From: Shewanella sp. Isolate11
GTDB lineage: Bacteria; Pseudomonadota; Gammaproteobacteria; Enterobacterales; Shewanellaceae
DNA length: 64,000 nucleotides
Reading direction: 5' to 3'
Assembly (NCBI RefSeq): GCF_022398315.1
Contig: NZ_JAKEVF010000001.1
Location: 600,644-664,643 of the forward strand
The notes under the pieces: generated by a model
Database searches by the model: none
Told to the model about the DNA's origin: nothing
Seen by the model: only the letters and a program-made list of their open reading frames with translations
Program-made: the position numbers and the translations under genes
Shown: piece after piece, positions 1 to 9,345 of the stretch
Numbering within the stretch: the first letter of the stretch is position 1
Layout: every line of letters starts with the position of its first letter

Positions 1-3
1 AGC

Positions 4-309
4 ATGTATAGACACACTAGTAAGACTCAAAAAAATTATCGTAAATCATACAGTAAAGTAAATTCTGCTTCAGAACAATACGAACAAGGTGATGTATCTG
101 TGCAATGTATTCCTGAGCTTCGAAGAGTGATTGAAATTACAGATTACGACAATGGAGTGCCAACTACGCACACGTTAGAGTTATATAAAACCAATCGTAT
201 TGACTGCTACAGAGTAATAGTCGATGGCAAGCTTTGGAAAGAACGTATTGGGTGGAGCAACTTTCTTGCAGGCATTAGAAAAGCACTTCCAAGATTAGCT
301 AAAGGGTAA
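4..309 (+). CDS. Hypothetical protein, 101 aa
   Basis: I do not recognise this family. The product is a small, soluble, basic-ended protein with no signal peptide or membrane segment. The C-terminal half (a VIVDGKLWKERIG stretch followed by a LAGIRKALPRL helix) looks like a compact folded domain. The start lies three bases from the window edge, so the ribosome binding site cannot be judged and the true start may be upstream. The gene appears more AT-rich than the housekeeping genes that follow and sits beside a repeat-rich non-coding stretch, which would fit an accessory gene. Function unknown. Confidence 0.55.
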   Translation: MYRHTSKTQKNYRKSYSKVNSASEQYEQGDVSVQCIPELRRVIEITDYDNGVPTTHTLELYKTNRIDCYRVIVDGKLWKERIGWSNFLAGIRKALPRLAKG

Positions 310-364
310 GTGTCCGTTACTCGCTCAAAGCCATCCTTAGAGTAATTACGTTAACAAACTTTGA

Positions 365-1063
365 GGCAAAACCAAGTTAGCTTTTGAATTAGCGACTCAC
401 ATCAGATGAAGTAAAATCGAAGAGAGTTAATAACCCTGTGCAAACGCGGTTTTGGCCTTCGAAATCATGGATGATTTCGCAGAGCCCACATGGACGACTC
501 ACAACGATATCCCTATCTAAAAGCCAGTTCGGCAATCCCTGCCTCTCGTTCGTGAGCTCGAAGCTACGCTTCACTCACCGTGCCAAAAGCGTGTTTGCAC
601 ATTCGCTCACCGCAGGTGATAGATTGCCATCAAGGTAGACCTTCAAACACACTTTCCAAAAAGAACTCAGCCAACCGCTACACAGCAAATAACAAAAATG
701 CCATACCTTCATTCCAAGGCCAACCCATTTTGGGGCAAAACCAAGTTAGCTTTTGAACTAGCAACTTGCACCAGAAGAAGTCAAATCGAAGAGATTAAAT
801 AACCCTGTGTAAACGCGGTTCTGGCCTTCGAAATCATGGCCGAAAATGTTCCTGACATCTTTCGGCATTCCCAACTTCCTTGTAGGTCAGATGATTTCGC
901 AGAGCCCACATGGACGTGCTTGCGGTGTGCCAAAAGCGTGTTTGCACATTCGCTCACCGCAGGTGATAGATTGCCATGAAGGCACACTTTCAAACACACT
1001 TTCCAAAAAGAACTCAGCCAAACGCTACTCAGCAAATAACAAAAAAGCCTTCATTCGAAGGCT
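365..1063. repeat. Two degenerate direct repeats (about 365-720 and 734-1063)
   Basis: The 760 bases after the first gene carry no credible gene but contain two long, imperfect direct copies. Each begins with GGCAAAACCAAGTTAGCTTT (365 and 734), continues through AAATAACCCTGTG-like sequence and a shared CGCAGAGCCCACATGGACG block (about 477 and 897), and ends with a shared block starting GTGCCAAAAGCGTGTTTGCA (about 580 and 927) that runs to the CAGCAAATAACAAAAA segment. Copy 1 has an insertion after the middle block (about 496-579) and copy 2 has one before it (about 840-890). Short frames here read as repeat translations, not genes. The right copy ends in the terminator of the TPR gene. Confidence 0.8.
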
Positions 1064-1068
1064 TTCTT
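1040..1068 (-). terminator. Rho-independent terminator of the TPR gene
   Basis: On the minus strand a GAAAGCCTTC / GAAGGCTTTT stem with a GAAT loop is followed by a T-rich run just after the stop at 1072. The same hairpin is the end of the second direct repeat copy. The equivalent place in copy 1 (about 692-720) is mutated and no longer forms a clean hairpin. Confidence 0.75.
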
Positions 1069-1071
1069 AAA

Positions 1072-1980
1072 CTAGATTTCTGTTGTCGAAATCAAAATAT
1101 CAAACTTGGGGTTTTCTCTGAGGTTGGCGAAGTCAGCCTCGTTGGTAGCCACTTCTTTTAAGGAGACACTGTTTTCAATGGCTTGCTCTAAATCGAATAG
1201 GGCTTGGTCAACCTGACCTAAACAGGAATAAGCACAGGCACGTTGGTAGAGGGCTTGGGCATTATTGTTATCAACTTCTAAGACGCGATTACACAGGCTG
1301 AGCGCCCAGTTGAACTCGCGCATTTCCATGGCCGCATCGGCCTTGTAGGTCATGGCTTCTAAATCGCCAGGACGGATGTTTAAGATCTCGTTGTAGACGG
1401 CAATCTTCTGCTCAGGGGTTTGTGCGCTTTGAGCATGTAGCCATAAGGTGTGGATCTCGTTGATGATTTCGATCTCACGGTTGTTCTTGGTGATGATACG
1501 GCTCTTACGTTTAAGGTCGTGTTCCAGCTCCTTAAACTTTTCTTCGTAATGTTCGGTGATGCTCTGTAGCTGTTCGGCGGCCAGCTTTGCGGTGTTGGTT
1601 TTAATCTCTCGCAGTGATTGCCAGCCGATAAAGGCGATCAAGGATGCCACACCGGCGATGATGTAGAAGAAATAAGTCACGGTGACATTGGCATAGTTGA
1701 GCGATTTGTCGGCAACAGCCAGCTCACGGTCGGTGATCTCTATGGTGAGACGACGCTCTAAATCTTGCTGATCCATGCGCAGAGACTTGAGTTCATCCAG
1801 TATGTAACGCTCGATCAGTGGTCTGTCGAGGATATTGAGTTCAGAGTGAGCTTGTGGCTTGGTTTGCTGCGGTGTTTGAACATCGCCTATGTCGGCGTTA
1901 TTGGTTGGAGTTGCGGCAGCAACGTTCAGATGAACACTTATCAGCAGCAGGGTGATAAGAGCAACAAAGAGTCGTGACAT
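1072..1980 (-). CDS. Membrane-anchored TPR-repeat protein
   Basis: A 302-residue product. It has an N-terminal signal-like hydrophobic segment (LFVALITLLLISV), a linker, a second hydrophobic span around residue 105 (YFFYIIAGVASLIAFIGW), a charged coiled-coil stretch (about 130-175), and a C-terminal tetratricopeptide region (about 185-290) with TPR-type periodicity such as ALYQRACAYSCLGQVDQAL. TPRs mediate protein-protein contacts, so an envelope scaffold role is plausible, but no partner is evident. An upstream ATG at 2007 exists; I chose 1980 because AGGA sits eight bases before it and a normal signal peptide begins there. It appears to be transcribed alone. Confidence 0.75.
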   Translation of the reverse strand: MSRLFVALITLLLISVHLNVAAATPTNNADIGDVQTPQQTKPQAHSELNILDRPLIERYILDELKSLRMDQQDLERRLTIEITDRELAVADKSLNYANVTVTYFFYIIAGVASLIAFIGWQSLREIKTNTAKLAAEQLQSITEHYEEKFKELEHDLKRKSRIITKNNREIEIINEIHTLWLHAQSAQTPEQKIAVYNEILNIRPGDLEAMTYKADAAMEMREFNWALSLCNRVLEVDNNNAQALYQRACAYSCLGQVDQALFDLEQAIENSVSLKEVATNEADFANLRENPKFDILISTTEI

Positions 1981-2136
1981 TGGAGTTCCTTTTTCGATTA
2001 GGCGCATCTGTCAGCAGACAAATAAATTTGTGTACACCCTAGCAAGATACACCTAATGATGCCAATAAATTAGGTTGAAATCGCTGCGGTTATCGCAGTT
2101 CTGCAGCATGATGTTAGTTTAGTGTATGGAGTAAAT

Positions 2137-2167
2137 AAAAAAGGTGACATCCGTAGATGCCACCTTT
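2137..2167 (-). terminator. pepA terminator
   Basis: On the minus strand AAAGGTGGCATC and GATGTCACCTTT pair with one G-T wobble around a TACG loop, followed by a T run. It lies 28-58 bases past the pepA stop. Confidence 0.85.
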
Positions 2168-2194
2168 GATTTGAGCTTGAGTGACAAAGCGAGA

Positions 2195-3703
2195 TTATTC
2201 GCCTTGTTCAACCCCTGCACGATTGATCAAAAATTGAGTCAATAGTGGCACAGGACGACCTGTTGAGCCTTTATTAGCACCGCTGTTCCAAGCTGTACCA
2301 GCAACATCGAGATGTGCCCAGTTGTACTTCTTAGCAAAGCGAGACAAGAAGCAAGCCGCAGTAATCGCACCTGCTGGACGGCCGCCTAAGTTGGTCATGT
2401 CAGCAAATGGGCTTTCCAAGTGTTCTTGATACTCATCCCATAATGGCATGCGCCATGCGCGGTCACCACTTTGCTCACCAGCGTTTAATAGCTCGTGTGC
2501 TAATGGGTTGTGTGACGAGAACAGACCTGAAGCGTGTTTACCTAGGGCAATCACACAGGCACCAGTTAAGGTCGCGGTATCGACAACCAATTCTGGGTCG
2601 AAACGCTCAACATAGGTCAGCACATCACACAATACCAAACGCCCTTCGGCATCGGTATTAAGCACTTCAACGGTTTGACCCGACATAGTGGTTAAGATGT
2701 CACCAGGACGATAAGCATTACTCGATGGCATGTTTTCGCAGCCTGCAAGAATACCGACCACATTGATTGGCAACTTAAGCTCACATAGGGCTTTCATTGC
2801 ACCAATTACACCAGCGGCACCGCCCATGTCATATTTCATCTCATCCATAGCTTCGCCAGGTTTGAGTGAGATCCCGCCGGAGTCGAATGTCAGACCTTTA
2901 CCCACCAGAACGATAGGTTTTTCAGTGCTGTCTACTGCGCCTTTGTATTCCATAACCGTCATAACTGATTCGTTATGGCTACCACGGCCAACGGCAAGGT
3001 AAGAGTTCATGCCCAGTTTAGCCATCTGCTCTTCGCCAACAGTGGTGACGGTAAGAGTGTCATGATGTTCGGCAATTTGGCGCGCTTGTGAAGCCAAATA
3101 AGCTGGGTTACAGATGTTAGGTGGCATGTTGGCAACGTCACGACATAGGTGCGTACCAGAAGAGATTGCCATACCGTGCTCGATTGCGCGCTCACCTACA
3201 GTTAGATCACGACGAGTCGATACATTAAACACTAACTTGCGAAGTGGTCGACGAGTCTCGCCTTTGCGGGTTTTTAATGCGTCGAAGCTATATAGGCTGT
3301 TTTGTGTGGTTTCAACTGCTTCACGTACTTTCCAGTAGGTGTCACGCCCCTTCACATGCAGTTCGGTTAGGAAACATACCGCTTCCATAGAGCCTGTGTC
3401 ATTTAAGGTGTTGATGGTTTTCTTGATGATTTGCTTGTACTGACGCTCGTCTAGCTCGCGCTCTTTACCACAGCCAACCAGTAGAACTCGCTCGCTGAGC
3501 ACATTAGGAACATGATGCAGTAATAGCATCTGGCCAGGTTTACCTTCTAAATCGCCACGGCGAAGCAGGTTGCTTATGTAGCCTTCACTGATTTTATCCA
3601 GTTGCTCAGCAATACCAGAGAGGCGTCTAGGTTCATAGACACCAACGACAATACAGGCCGAACGTTGTTTTTCCGGGCTGCCGCTCTTAACGCTAAACTC
3701 CAT
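2195..3703 (-). CDS. pepA: Leucyl aminopeptidase (cytosol aminopeptidase PepA)
   Basis: A 502-residue M17 family metallo-aminopeptidase that removes N-terminal residues, preferentially Leu, from peptides in the cytoplasm. In E. coli PepA also binds DNA (Xer recombination, carAB control). The sequence is nearly collinear with E. coli PepA from [20 protein letters not shown] onward. The family signature NTDAEGRL and the metal/catalytic segment [16 protein letters not shown] are intact. A longer frame begins nine codons upstream, but the ATG at 3703 is preceded by AGGAG and matches the family start. It diverges from lptFG, the usual gammaproteobacterial arrangement. Confidence 0.97.
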   Translation of the reverse strand: MEFSVKSGSPEKQRSACIVVGVYEPRRLSGIAEQLDKISEGYISNLLRRGDLEGKPGQMLLLHHVPNVLSERVLLVGCGKERELDERQYKQIIKKTINTLNDTGSMEAVCFLTELHVKGRDTYWKVREAVETTQNSLYSFDALKTRKGETRRPLRKLVFNVSTRRDLTVGERAIEHGMAISSGTHLCRDVANMPPNICNPAYLASQARQIAEHHDTLTVTTVGEEQMAKLGMNSYLAVGRGSHNESVMTVMEYKGAVDSTEKPIVLVGKGLTFDSGGISLKPGEAMDEMKYDMGGAAGVIGAMKALCELKLPINVVGILAGCENMPSSNAYRPGDILTTMSGQTVEVLNTDAEGRLVLCDVLTYVERFDPELVVDTATLTGACVIALGKHASGLFSSHNPLAHELLNAGEQSGDRAWRMPLWDEYQEHLESPFADMTNLGGRPAGAITAACFLSRFAKKYNWAHLDVAGTAWNSGANKGSTGRPVPLLTQFLINRAGVEQGE

Positions 3704-3762
3704 GAGCTCTCCTAGATTATTTAAAGACAAATTTTATTATTTATTAGATAATGTCTGCTTGT

Positions 3763-3775
3763 GTCCAAATTGGAC
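3763..3775. promoter_or_regulatory. Perfect palindrome in the pepA-lptF divergent promoter region
   Basis: GTCCAAATTGGAC reads the same on both strands about a central A-T base and lies between the divergent pepA and lptF starts. It could be an operator or a short cruciform. I know of no regulator with this site, and a single 13-base palindrome may be chance. Confidence 0.3.
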
Positions 3776-3926
3776 CTAAAATTGGTACATCAAAGTTGAT
3801 TTTTCCGGTGTTTTTTTGCCATTTATTAGGTTAATGGTTGGTCACAAAACTACCAAAAGTAGACAGTCTACATGAAAAGTGGGCTGATACCAGCATAAAT
3901 ATAAGTTTAGGGACTGGATCCTGCCT

Positions 3927-5039
3927 GTGATTGTATTTAGATACTTGATTCGAGAAGTTTTAAAAGCGCAAATGGCGGTGCTTTTAGTATTATTAGCTAT
4001 TTTTATCAGCCAACATTTTGTGCGGGTGCTCGCTGACGCGTCAGATGGTGAGTTTCCAGCTTCTCTGGTGATGACCCTGTTGGGGTTAAATTTACCTTAC
4101 CTTGCCGTATTAGTGGTACCTCTGAGCCTATTCTTAGGTATTTTGGTCGCCCATGGGCGTATGTATGCCGAAAGCGAGATGGTGGTCTTCCATGGCGTGG
4201 GGATCAGCGAATGGTATATTACTCGAGTCACTTTACTGCTTGCGGTATTCAACATGCTGTTTACCGGTTTTCTGTCGATTTACGTTACCCCTTGGGCCGA
4301 AGAGACGCAAAACCGTGTGTTAGAGAAAGCCCAATCAGAAGCGGGCTTAGCCGCATTAACTCAAGGACGCTTTCAAACTAGCCCCAATGGTCGTGCGGTA
4401 TTGTTTGTCGAGCGTATCGGCCGTGACAATCGTTTAGATAAAGTGTTTGTTGCTCAATTACCCGAACCCACCGATGCCTTAGGGCAAGTCAATATCGTTG
4501 TCGCTCAAGGTGGTAGTGTTGTCGAAGACAGCAGCGGGGCTCAAAGATTAAAACTCAATGATGGTATTCAGTATCAGAGTACGGCTAAGAGTCTCGATTA
4601 TCAGGTGGCTGACTTTGGTGGCTACGAGATGCAAATTAAAGAGCAAGAGGTCGACCAACGCCGACGTAAGTTGTCGGCGCTGCCAATCGATCAATTGTTA
4701 GCAACAGAAGGCCCTGGCGCGGTGGCAGAGTTTCATTGGCGTTTAGCGATTCCGATCGCGATCCTGTTTATGACCATGATTGCAGTTCCTATGTCGCGTG
4801 TGAATGTGCGCCAAGGTAAGTTTGCTAAGATGTTCCCGGCTATTTTGCTCTATCTTGGCTATTTTGGTTTGATGATCGCGGGGCGAAAAGCCCTCGAAGA
4901 TGAGGTGGTTCCCGCCTATTTGGGCATGTGGTGGATCCATCTGTCGGCATTTATTCTAGGGGTATTATTGTTGGGTAAGGAACGACCGACTGGGGTGAGG
5001 CTCAAAGGGCTGCTAAAACGTAAGAAGGCGGCTACATGA
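3927..5039 (+). CDS. lptF: LPS export ABC transporter permease LptF
   Basis: A 370-residue inner-membrane protein of the YjgP/YjgQ family. With LptG and the LptB ATPase it extracts lipopolysaccharide from the inner membrane and feeds it to LptC-LptA-LptD. Hydrophobic segments are at the N-terminus (about 12-35, 50-80, 95-120) and C-terminus (about 270-360) flanking a large periplasmic jellyroll domain (about 130-260), the standard layout. The start is GTG at 3927, giving MIVFRYLIREVL as in orthologues. The stop overlaps the lptG start by four bases (ATGA), so the two are translationally coupled. Confidence 0.96.
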   Translation: MIVFRYLIREVLKAQMAVLLVLLAIFISQHFVRVLADASDGEFPASLVMTLLGLNLPYLAVLVVPLSLFLGILVAHGRMYAESEMVVFHGVGISEWYITRVTLLLAVFNMLFTGFLSIYVTPWAEETQNRVLEKAQSEAGLAALTQGRFQTSPNGRAVLFVERIGRDNRLDKVFVAQLPEPTDALGQVNIVVAQGGSVVEDSSGAQRLKLNDGIQYQSTAKSLDYQVADFGGYEMQIKEQEVDQRRRKLSALPIDQLLATEGPGAVAEFHWRLAIPIAILFMTMIAVPMSRVNVRQGKFAKMFPAILLYLGYFGLMIAGRKALEDEVVPAYLGMWWIHLSAFILGVLLLGKERPTGVRLKGLLKRKKAAT

Positions 5040-6094
5040 GAATCTTAGACTTTTATATTGCACGAGTATTATTAAGCACTTCGGCGCTGTGCCTGCTTAT
5101 TTTAACTGGGCTATCAGGCATTATTAAGTGGGTCGATCAGCTGCGATTAGTGGGGCGTGGTACCTATAGCATGCTCGATGCTGGCTTGTACGTGTTGTTC
5201 TTGGTGCCTCGTGATGTGGAGATGTTTTTCCCCATGGCGGTATTGTTAGGAGCACTGATTGGCATGGGGATGCTAGCTTCTAATTCCGAGTTAGTGGTGA
5301 TGCAATCTTCTGGGTTATCACGCTTTCAAATTACGCTATCGGCGATGAAAACGGCGGTGCCGTTAATGATCATGGTGATGGCGCTGGGTGAGTGGGGCGC
5401 GCCGATTGCCGAGCGTCATGCTAAAGAGCTAAAAGCGGTGAAGTTATCAGGCGGTAGTCTGATCCAGTCAAGCCGAGGTATTTGGGCTAAAGATGGTGAC
5501 CTTTTCGTTAATATTGGCGAAGTGGAAGATATCGATAAGCTACGTAACGTTACCCTATATGAGTTTGATGATCAGCTGCGTCTTATCAGTACCATTGAGG
5601 CTAAACGTGGCCTGTATTCCAAGGACCATTGGCGGCTGTTAGATGTTCGGCAAACACATATTAGTGATGACAAAGTGAGTATGACGGATCTGACCCTTTA
5701 TCGTTGGGAGTCGACACTGACTCCGGATAAATTAAATGTGGTGTCGGTGAAGCCTGAGTCTCTGTCTATTGAAGGCTTGGTGGATTACCTCGAGTATCTC
5801 AAAATTAACAATCAAGACTCTGGTCGATACGAGCTGGCCTTGTGGCGCAAGGTGATGCAGCCGATCACTGTGGCGGTGATGATGTTAGTAGCACTGTCGT
5901 TTGTCTTTGGTCCGCTGCGTACTGTGACCATGGGTGGAAGAGTGTTACTTGGGGTCGTCGCCGGTTTTAGTTTCTATATTTGTAATGAGATTTTCGGTCC
6001 TATGACCTTGGTCTATGGCATTCCTGCTTATGTGGGCGCTATGTTGCCGCCCATGATATTCAGCACGATTGCGGTGTACTATATTCGTAAGTGA
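5036..6094 (+). CDS. lptG: LPS export ABC transporter permease LptG
   Basis: A 352-residue partner of LptF. N-terminal membrane spans (about 12-30, 55-78, 100-118) and C-terminal spans (about 270-350) enclose a periplasmic beta-rich domain of the YjgP/YjgQ family. The start MRILDFYIARVLL is typical. It overlaps lptF by four bases and is followed by a strong terminator, so lptFG forms a two-gene operon. LptB and LptC are not in the window. Confidence 0.96.
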   Translation: MRILDFYIARVLLSTSALCLLILTGLSGIIKWVDQLRLVGRGTYSMLDAGLYVLFLVPRDVEMFFPMAVLLGALIGMGMLASNSELVVMQSSGLSRFQITLSAMKTAVPLMIMVMALGEWGAPIAERHAKELKAVKLSGGSLIQSSRGIWAKDGDLFVNIGEVEDIDKLRNVTLYEFDDQLRLISTIEAKRGLYSKDHWRLLDVRQTHISDDKVSMTDLTLYRWESTLTPDKLNVVSVKPESLSIEGLVDYLEYLKINNQDSGRYELALWRKVMQPITVAVMMLVALSFVFGPLRTVTMGGRVLLGVVAGFSFYICNEIFGPMTLVYGIPAYVGAMLPPMIFSTIAVYYIRK

Positions 6095-6126
6095 TATATT
6101 CGTAAGCGATTTATCTTTTCATCTGA

Positions 6127-6164
6127 CAAAAAAGCCCCTTATGCTGACATAAGGGGCTTTTTAT
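6127..6164. terminator. Bidirectional terminator between lptG and the RDD gene
   Basis: AAAAAAGCCCCTTATG and CATAAGGGGCTTTTT pair around a short loop, with A and T runs on the two sides. It can end lptFG on the plus strand and the RDD gene on the minus strand. Confidence 0.9.
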
Positions 6165-6183
6165 TGAGCGAATAAAATGTGGC

Positions 6184-6693
6184 TTAGACGCCACGCCAAT
6201 TGCGCAATTGGTTGGCTTCTTTTGACAGAACCACGACTTCTGAGCGAGTCATCATATCTTGTAGGGCAAGTTTATCGCCATTGATTAAAATCCACAGATT
6301 ACCTATGCCCAGCAGTGACCAGACTAAACGAGCCGTTGCGGTGATCATGCTGAGGCTCTGTCCATTGGGATGTTGGATCTTCAAACGCCAGGCTCTCATA
6401 CCTAAAGTCTGGCCGCCGTAGCTCCAAAACAGCACATAAAACAGACCAACGCAGATGGCGATCCACAGCTGATAAAGCCCTTTGTAAAACGGCACGCCGT
6501 TAATTAAATCTGAAATATGCTGATAATCTTGCATCGCAACTAGGCCTGAGGCTGTGAGTGCGGTAAAAATTCCGAAGCCGATGGCACCTGCGACCATATA
6601 GACAGCCACTGCGAGTAACAGATCATAAACGATGGCGCCGAGACGACGAATAAATCCGGCTCTGGGAAAGTTGGCGTGTTCACTATTGGACAT
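6184..6693 (-). CDS. RDD family membrane protein
   Basis: A 169-residue protein with three to four hydrophobic segments (about 20-50, 78-105, 125-150). The Arg-Asp arrangement typical of RDD proteins appears at FIRRLGAIVYDLLLAV near residue 15, with a second conserved element at GGQTLGMRAWRLKI. RDD proteins are small inner-membrane proteins of mostly unknown role, some linked to ion transport. A longer frame starts at 6738; the ATG at 6693 has AGGA eight bases upstream and is preferred. It is the last gene of a minus-strand run with DUF2960 and the acetyltransferase. Confidence 0.85.
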   Translation of the reverse strand: MSNSEHANFPRAGFIRRLGAIVYDLLLAVAVYMVAGAIGFGIFTALTASGLVAMQDYQHISDLINGVPFYKGLYQLWIAICVGLFYVLFWSYGGQTLGMRAWRLKIQHPNGQSLSMITATARLVWSLLGIGNLWILINGDKLALQDMMTRSEVVVLSKEANQLRNWRGV

Positions 6694-6752
6694 CTTGGTT
6701 CCTACATAGAGTGGTTTGTTTGAGCGAATCGAGAGCAATCTTGATTGTGTGA

Positions 6753-7001
6753 TTACTCGATTTCATCTCGAATGAAGTGAATATTGCTGAATCCAAAACG
6801 CTCGAATTCTTTTAGTCGATAATCTTTAACGGCTTGTGAGCCTTTTGAGGTCATGGCGACCTGGGCTTCCATCGCATGATAACGCGTCAGATCGACACCT
6901 TCGGCGGCGGCGACAGCTTCATACATATCGTTATATTTATCGTAAACAAAGTTGATCTCTTTATATTGCTTTTTAAAGGTATAACCGACTCTACGGGCCA
7001 T
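6753..7001 (-). CDS. DUF2960 family protein
   Basis: An 82-residue soluble protein rich in charged and aromatic residues (MARRVGYTFKKQYKEINFVY at the start, then FGFSNIHFIRDEIE at the end). It resembles the DUF2960 family found in Vibrio and Shewanella; this assignment is from memory of the family. No catalytic motif is visible. AGAG precedes the ATG by six bases. Function unknown. Confidence 0.7.
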   Translation of the reverse strand: MARRVGYTFKKQYKEINFVYDKYNDMYEAVAAAEGVDLTRYHAMEAQVAMTSKGSQAVKDYRLKEFERFGFSNIHFIRDEIE

Positions 7002-7036
7002 ATTTATCTCTTAATCTAATTGGGTTTAGCCTCGGG

Positions 7037-7522
7037 CTATTGTCCTAGCTGATACACCATGTAGCAGGCGTCAGCTGGATAGTTGTCGAGGGATTTGTCG
7101 ATTATACGCGATTTAAAACCTAAACGTTGCCAATAAGTGTCAGCTCCTTCTACTGCCACTAGCGATATTGAGTCAAAATTGAATTGTTTTGTCTTTTGTT
7201 TCAGCAAATTAAATATTTTCTCTCCAGCTTTAAGTCCACGCGCCTTAGCCGACAAGGCGATATCATGTAGATAAAGGGTATCGGGAGAATTCATAGCATC
7301 TATCTGCTGCTCAAGGCTGGGAGGCTGGTTAATGACCCAAGGATGTGCCAAACAGTAGCCCACTACTTGTGCATTCACTTCGACCACGTAACAGGAATCG
7401 GCGGAGACCTTAACCTTACTTTCTAATGCGGCCTGAGTTTCATGGGCGATCTCTGGATAACATTCCTGCTGAATAGATAAGATTGCCGGCCAATCATTAG
7501 GTTGAATATGACGAATAATCAT
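7037..7522 (-). CDS. GNAT family N-acetyltransferase
   Basis: A 161-residue single-domain protein with the Gcn5-related N-acetyltransferase fold: beta-alpha N-terminus (IIRHIQPNDWPAILSIQQ), core strand YVVEVNAQVVGYCLAHPW, a YLHDIALSAKARGLKAGEKI segment that corresponds to motif A (acetyl-CoA pyrophosphate binding, degenerate R/Q-x-x-G-x-G/A), and the late strand YWQRLGFKSR. It uses acetyl-CoA to acylate an amine; the substrate cannot be told. No strong ribosome binding site is seen before the ATG. It lies 35 bases upstream of the DUF2960 gene. Confidence 0.85.
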   Translation of the reverse strand: MIIRHIQPNDWPAILSIQQECYPEIAHETQAALESKVKVSADSCYVVEVNAQVVGYCLAHPWVINQPPSLEQQIDAMNSPDTLYLHDIALSAKARGLKAGEKIFNLLKQKTKQFNFDSISLVAVEGADTYWQRLGFKSRIIDKSLDNYPADACYMVYQLGQ

Positions 7523-7602
7523 TTAGTTATCGACTACCATGCTGTAAAAAATCGAGTCATTGCCTTAGCTTGCTATAACAATCTAAGGCGTGAATGGGTT
7601 GA

Positions 7603-9090
7603 TTATAGATATCTGCCGCTTAAATGTTGCTGAAAATGAATCGGATTGAGTGCCTCGCCGGTAGCCTGGATCACCAGTTCATCAGTGGTCAATATAGAGC
7701 CTTGCGACCAGATGTTGTCCTCTAACCATTGAATAATTTTAGTCAGCTGATTGTCGGCCACTAAGCTGTCTATATCGCCTATTTGGCTTTCCATCTTAGC
7801 CTTGAACTGCGCTGCATACATGGCGCCCAGCGTATAACTGGGGAAGTAACCTAGCTCGCCTAAGGTCCAGTGAATATCTTGCATGCAACCATTTTGATAA
7901 TCGCCATCGGTGTTGATACCCAATAAAGATTGCATTTGGCTAGACCAAAAATCGGGTAAGTCGGCAACCGCTAGCGAGCCATCAATCAGGGCTTTTTCGG
8001 CCTCGAAGCGCAGCAAAATATGGCAAGGGTAGGTGACTTCGTCAGCATCGACACGGATTTTCCCCGGGTTGACTCGGCTGTAAATATTAGCCAGTTGTGC
8101 TTGAGTATAATGGGTGTTGAGTTGCTGGTTTAATCGCGGTAACAACTGCTTGAGAAATCCCTGCCCACGACCTAGTTGCATCTCAAAGAACAAGCTCTGG
8201 CTTTCGTGGATCCCCATCGACCTAGCTAATCCCACAGGCTGTCCACGCCAAGTTTTGGGTAAACCCTGTTCGTAACAGGCGTGGCCCGTTTCGTGGATAG
8301 TGCCCATGACGGCGCTGGTAAAGTCCTGTTCATCATAGCGGGTAGTGATACGAAGATCGCCGGGAACACCGCTGCTAAAAGGGTGGCTACTGCAGTCGAG
8401 GCGGCCAGAGTCAAAATCAAATCCCAGCAGTTGCATCAGTTCTCGACTTAGTGCTTGTTGTCCTTCAATGGGAAAAGGCCCTTGGATCGTGACTTTAGCT
8501 TCACTGGCTTGCTTGTCGACCACTTGCGTAATTAATTGTGGCAGCCAAGTTTTTAATTGTCCGAAAGTGGATTCTAGTTTTTCGCTGGTCATTCCCGGTT
8601 CAAACTTATCCAGCAAGGCATCGTAAGGCGAAACGCCCAGCGCTTCACTTCGAATTTGGGCTTCTTCTCGGGTGAGGGCAATAACCGCTTCTAAATTCGG
8701 TTTAAAGCCTTGCCAATCGTTGTTTTTTCGTTGTTCGCGCCAGGCGTTTTCACAGCGATAACCTGTTTTGGTTTGTGCTTCGACTAACTGTGCCGGAACG
8801 ACATTGGCTTGATGGTATTGGTAATTCATTTCACGCACATTTGCCTGCTCGATAGCCGAGAGTGGGGCCTGGGCCGCGGCGGCTAAATGCTCGGCCAGAT
8901 CGGGCTGAGTTTTAAGCTGGTGGATATGTTTTGCCAGAGTCGCCATGGCATCACTACGGGGTTCACTGCCGCCTTTTGGCATCATGGTCGCCTGATCCCA
9001 ATCTCCCAGAATACTAAAATGCTCGAAATGAGAGATGGTTTGAAAATGCTGACAAAGTGCATCGTAATGCCTGCGGAGGGACTTTGACAT
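7603..9090 (-). CDS. Carboxypeptidase M32 (Taq-type metallocarboxypeptidase)
   Basis: A 495-residue cytosolic zinc carboxypeptidase that trims single residues from peptide C-termini. The HEXXH zinc motif is present as HETGH (about residue 268), followed by conserved family elements GIHESQSLFFE and the DADEVTYPCHILLRFEAEKAL segment typical of M32. Length matches the family (about 490-500). The frame extends five codons upstream, but the ATG at 9090 has AAGGA seven bases before it. Together with PepA and aminopeptidase P this window carries three broad peptide-degrading enzymes. Confidence 0.92.
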   Translation of the reverse strand: MSKSLRRHYDALCQHFQTISHFEHFSILGDWDQATMMPKGGSEPRSDAMATLAKHIHQLKTQPDLAEHLAAAAQAPLSAIEQANVREMNYQYHQANVVPAQLVEAQTKTGYRCENAWREQRKNNDWQGFKPNLEAVIALTREEAQIRSEALGVSPYDALLDKFEPGMTSEKLESTFGQLKTWLPQLITQVVDKQASEAKVTIQGPFPIEGQQALSRELMQLLGFDFDSGRLDCSSHPFSSGVPGDLRITTRYDEQDFTSAVMGTIHETGHACYEQGLPKTWRGQPVGLARSMGIHESQSLFFEMQLGRGQGFLKQLLPRLNQQLNTHYTQAQLANIYSRVNPGKIRVDADEVTYPCHILLRFEAEKALIDGSLAVADLPDFWSSQMQSLLGINTDGDYQNGCMQDIHWTLGELGYFPSYTLGAMYAAQFKAKMESQIGDIDSLVADNQLTKIIQWLEDNIWSQGSILTTDELVIQATGEALNPIHFQQHLSGRYL

Positions 9091-9345
9091 AGGTTTCCTT
9101 TGCAATTAATAAAATGAATTTCTGTTGGTCAATCTCTACAAAATGAGTTGGGGATACCAATTTGTAACAGAGTTAAGTAATCTGGATGTTAGCTAAAATG
9201 CTACGGCTTGTCACAGGGCAAATCTTGGCTGAATTGAGTTTATTTTATGGGATTGGACGGAGGAGTATCTGCAATGCTTGATGGTATTGTTCCTGTTTTT
9301 GTTCAGCTTATGTCAATGTTAATTATCATAATGTAGGAATTTACC

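Noticed and set aside
389..1161. Several 60-84 codon frames in the repeat region
   Set aside because: They translate the direct repeat on different strands and frames, lack ribosome binding sites and overlap each other. I treat them as repeat noise.
1..2000. Possible genomic island boundary at the left edge
   Set aside because: One orphan gene and repeats are suggestive, but no integrase, tRNA target or direct attachment site is visible.
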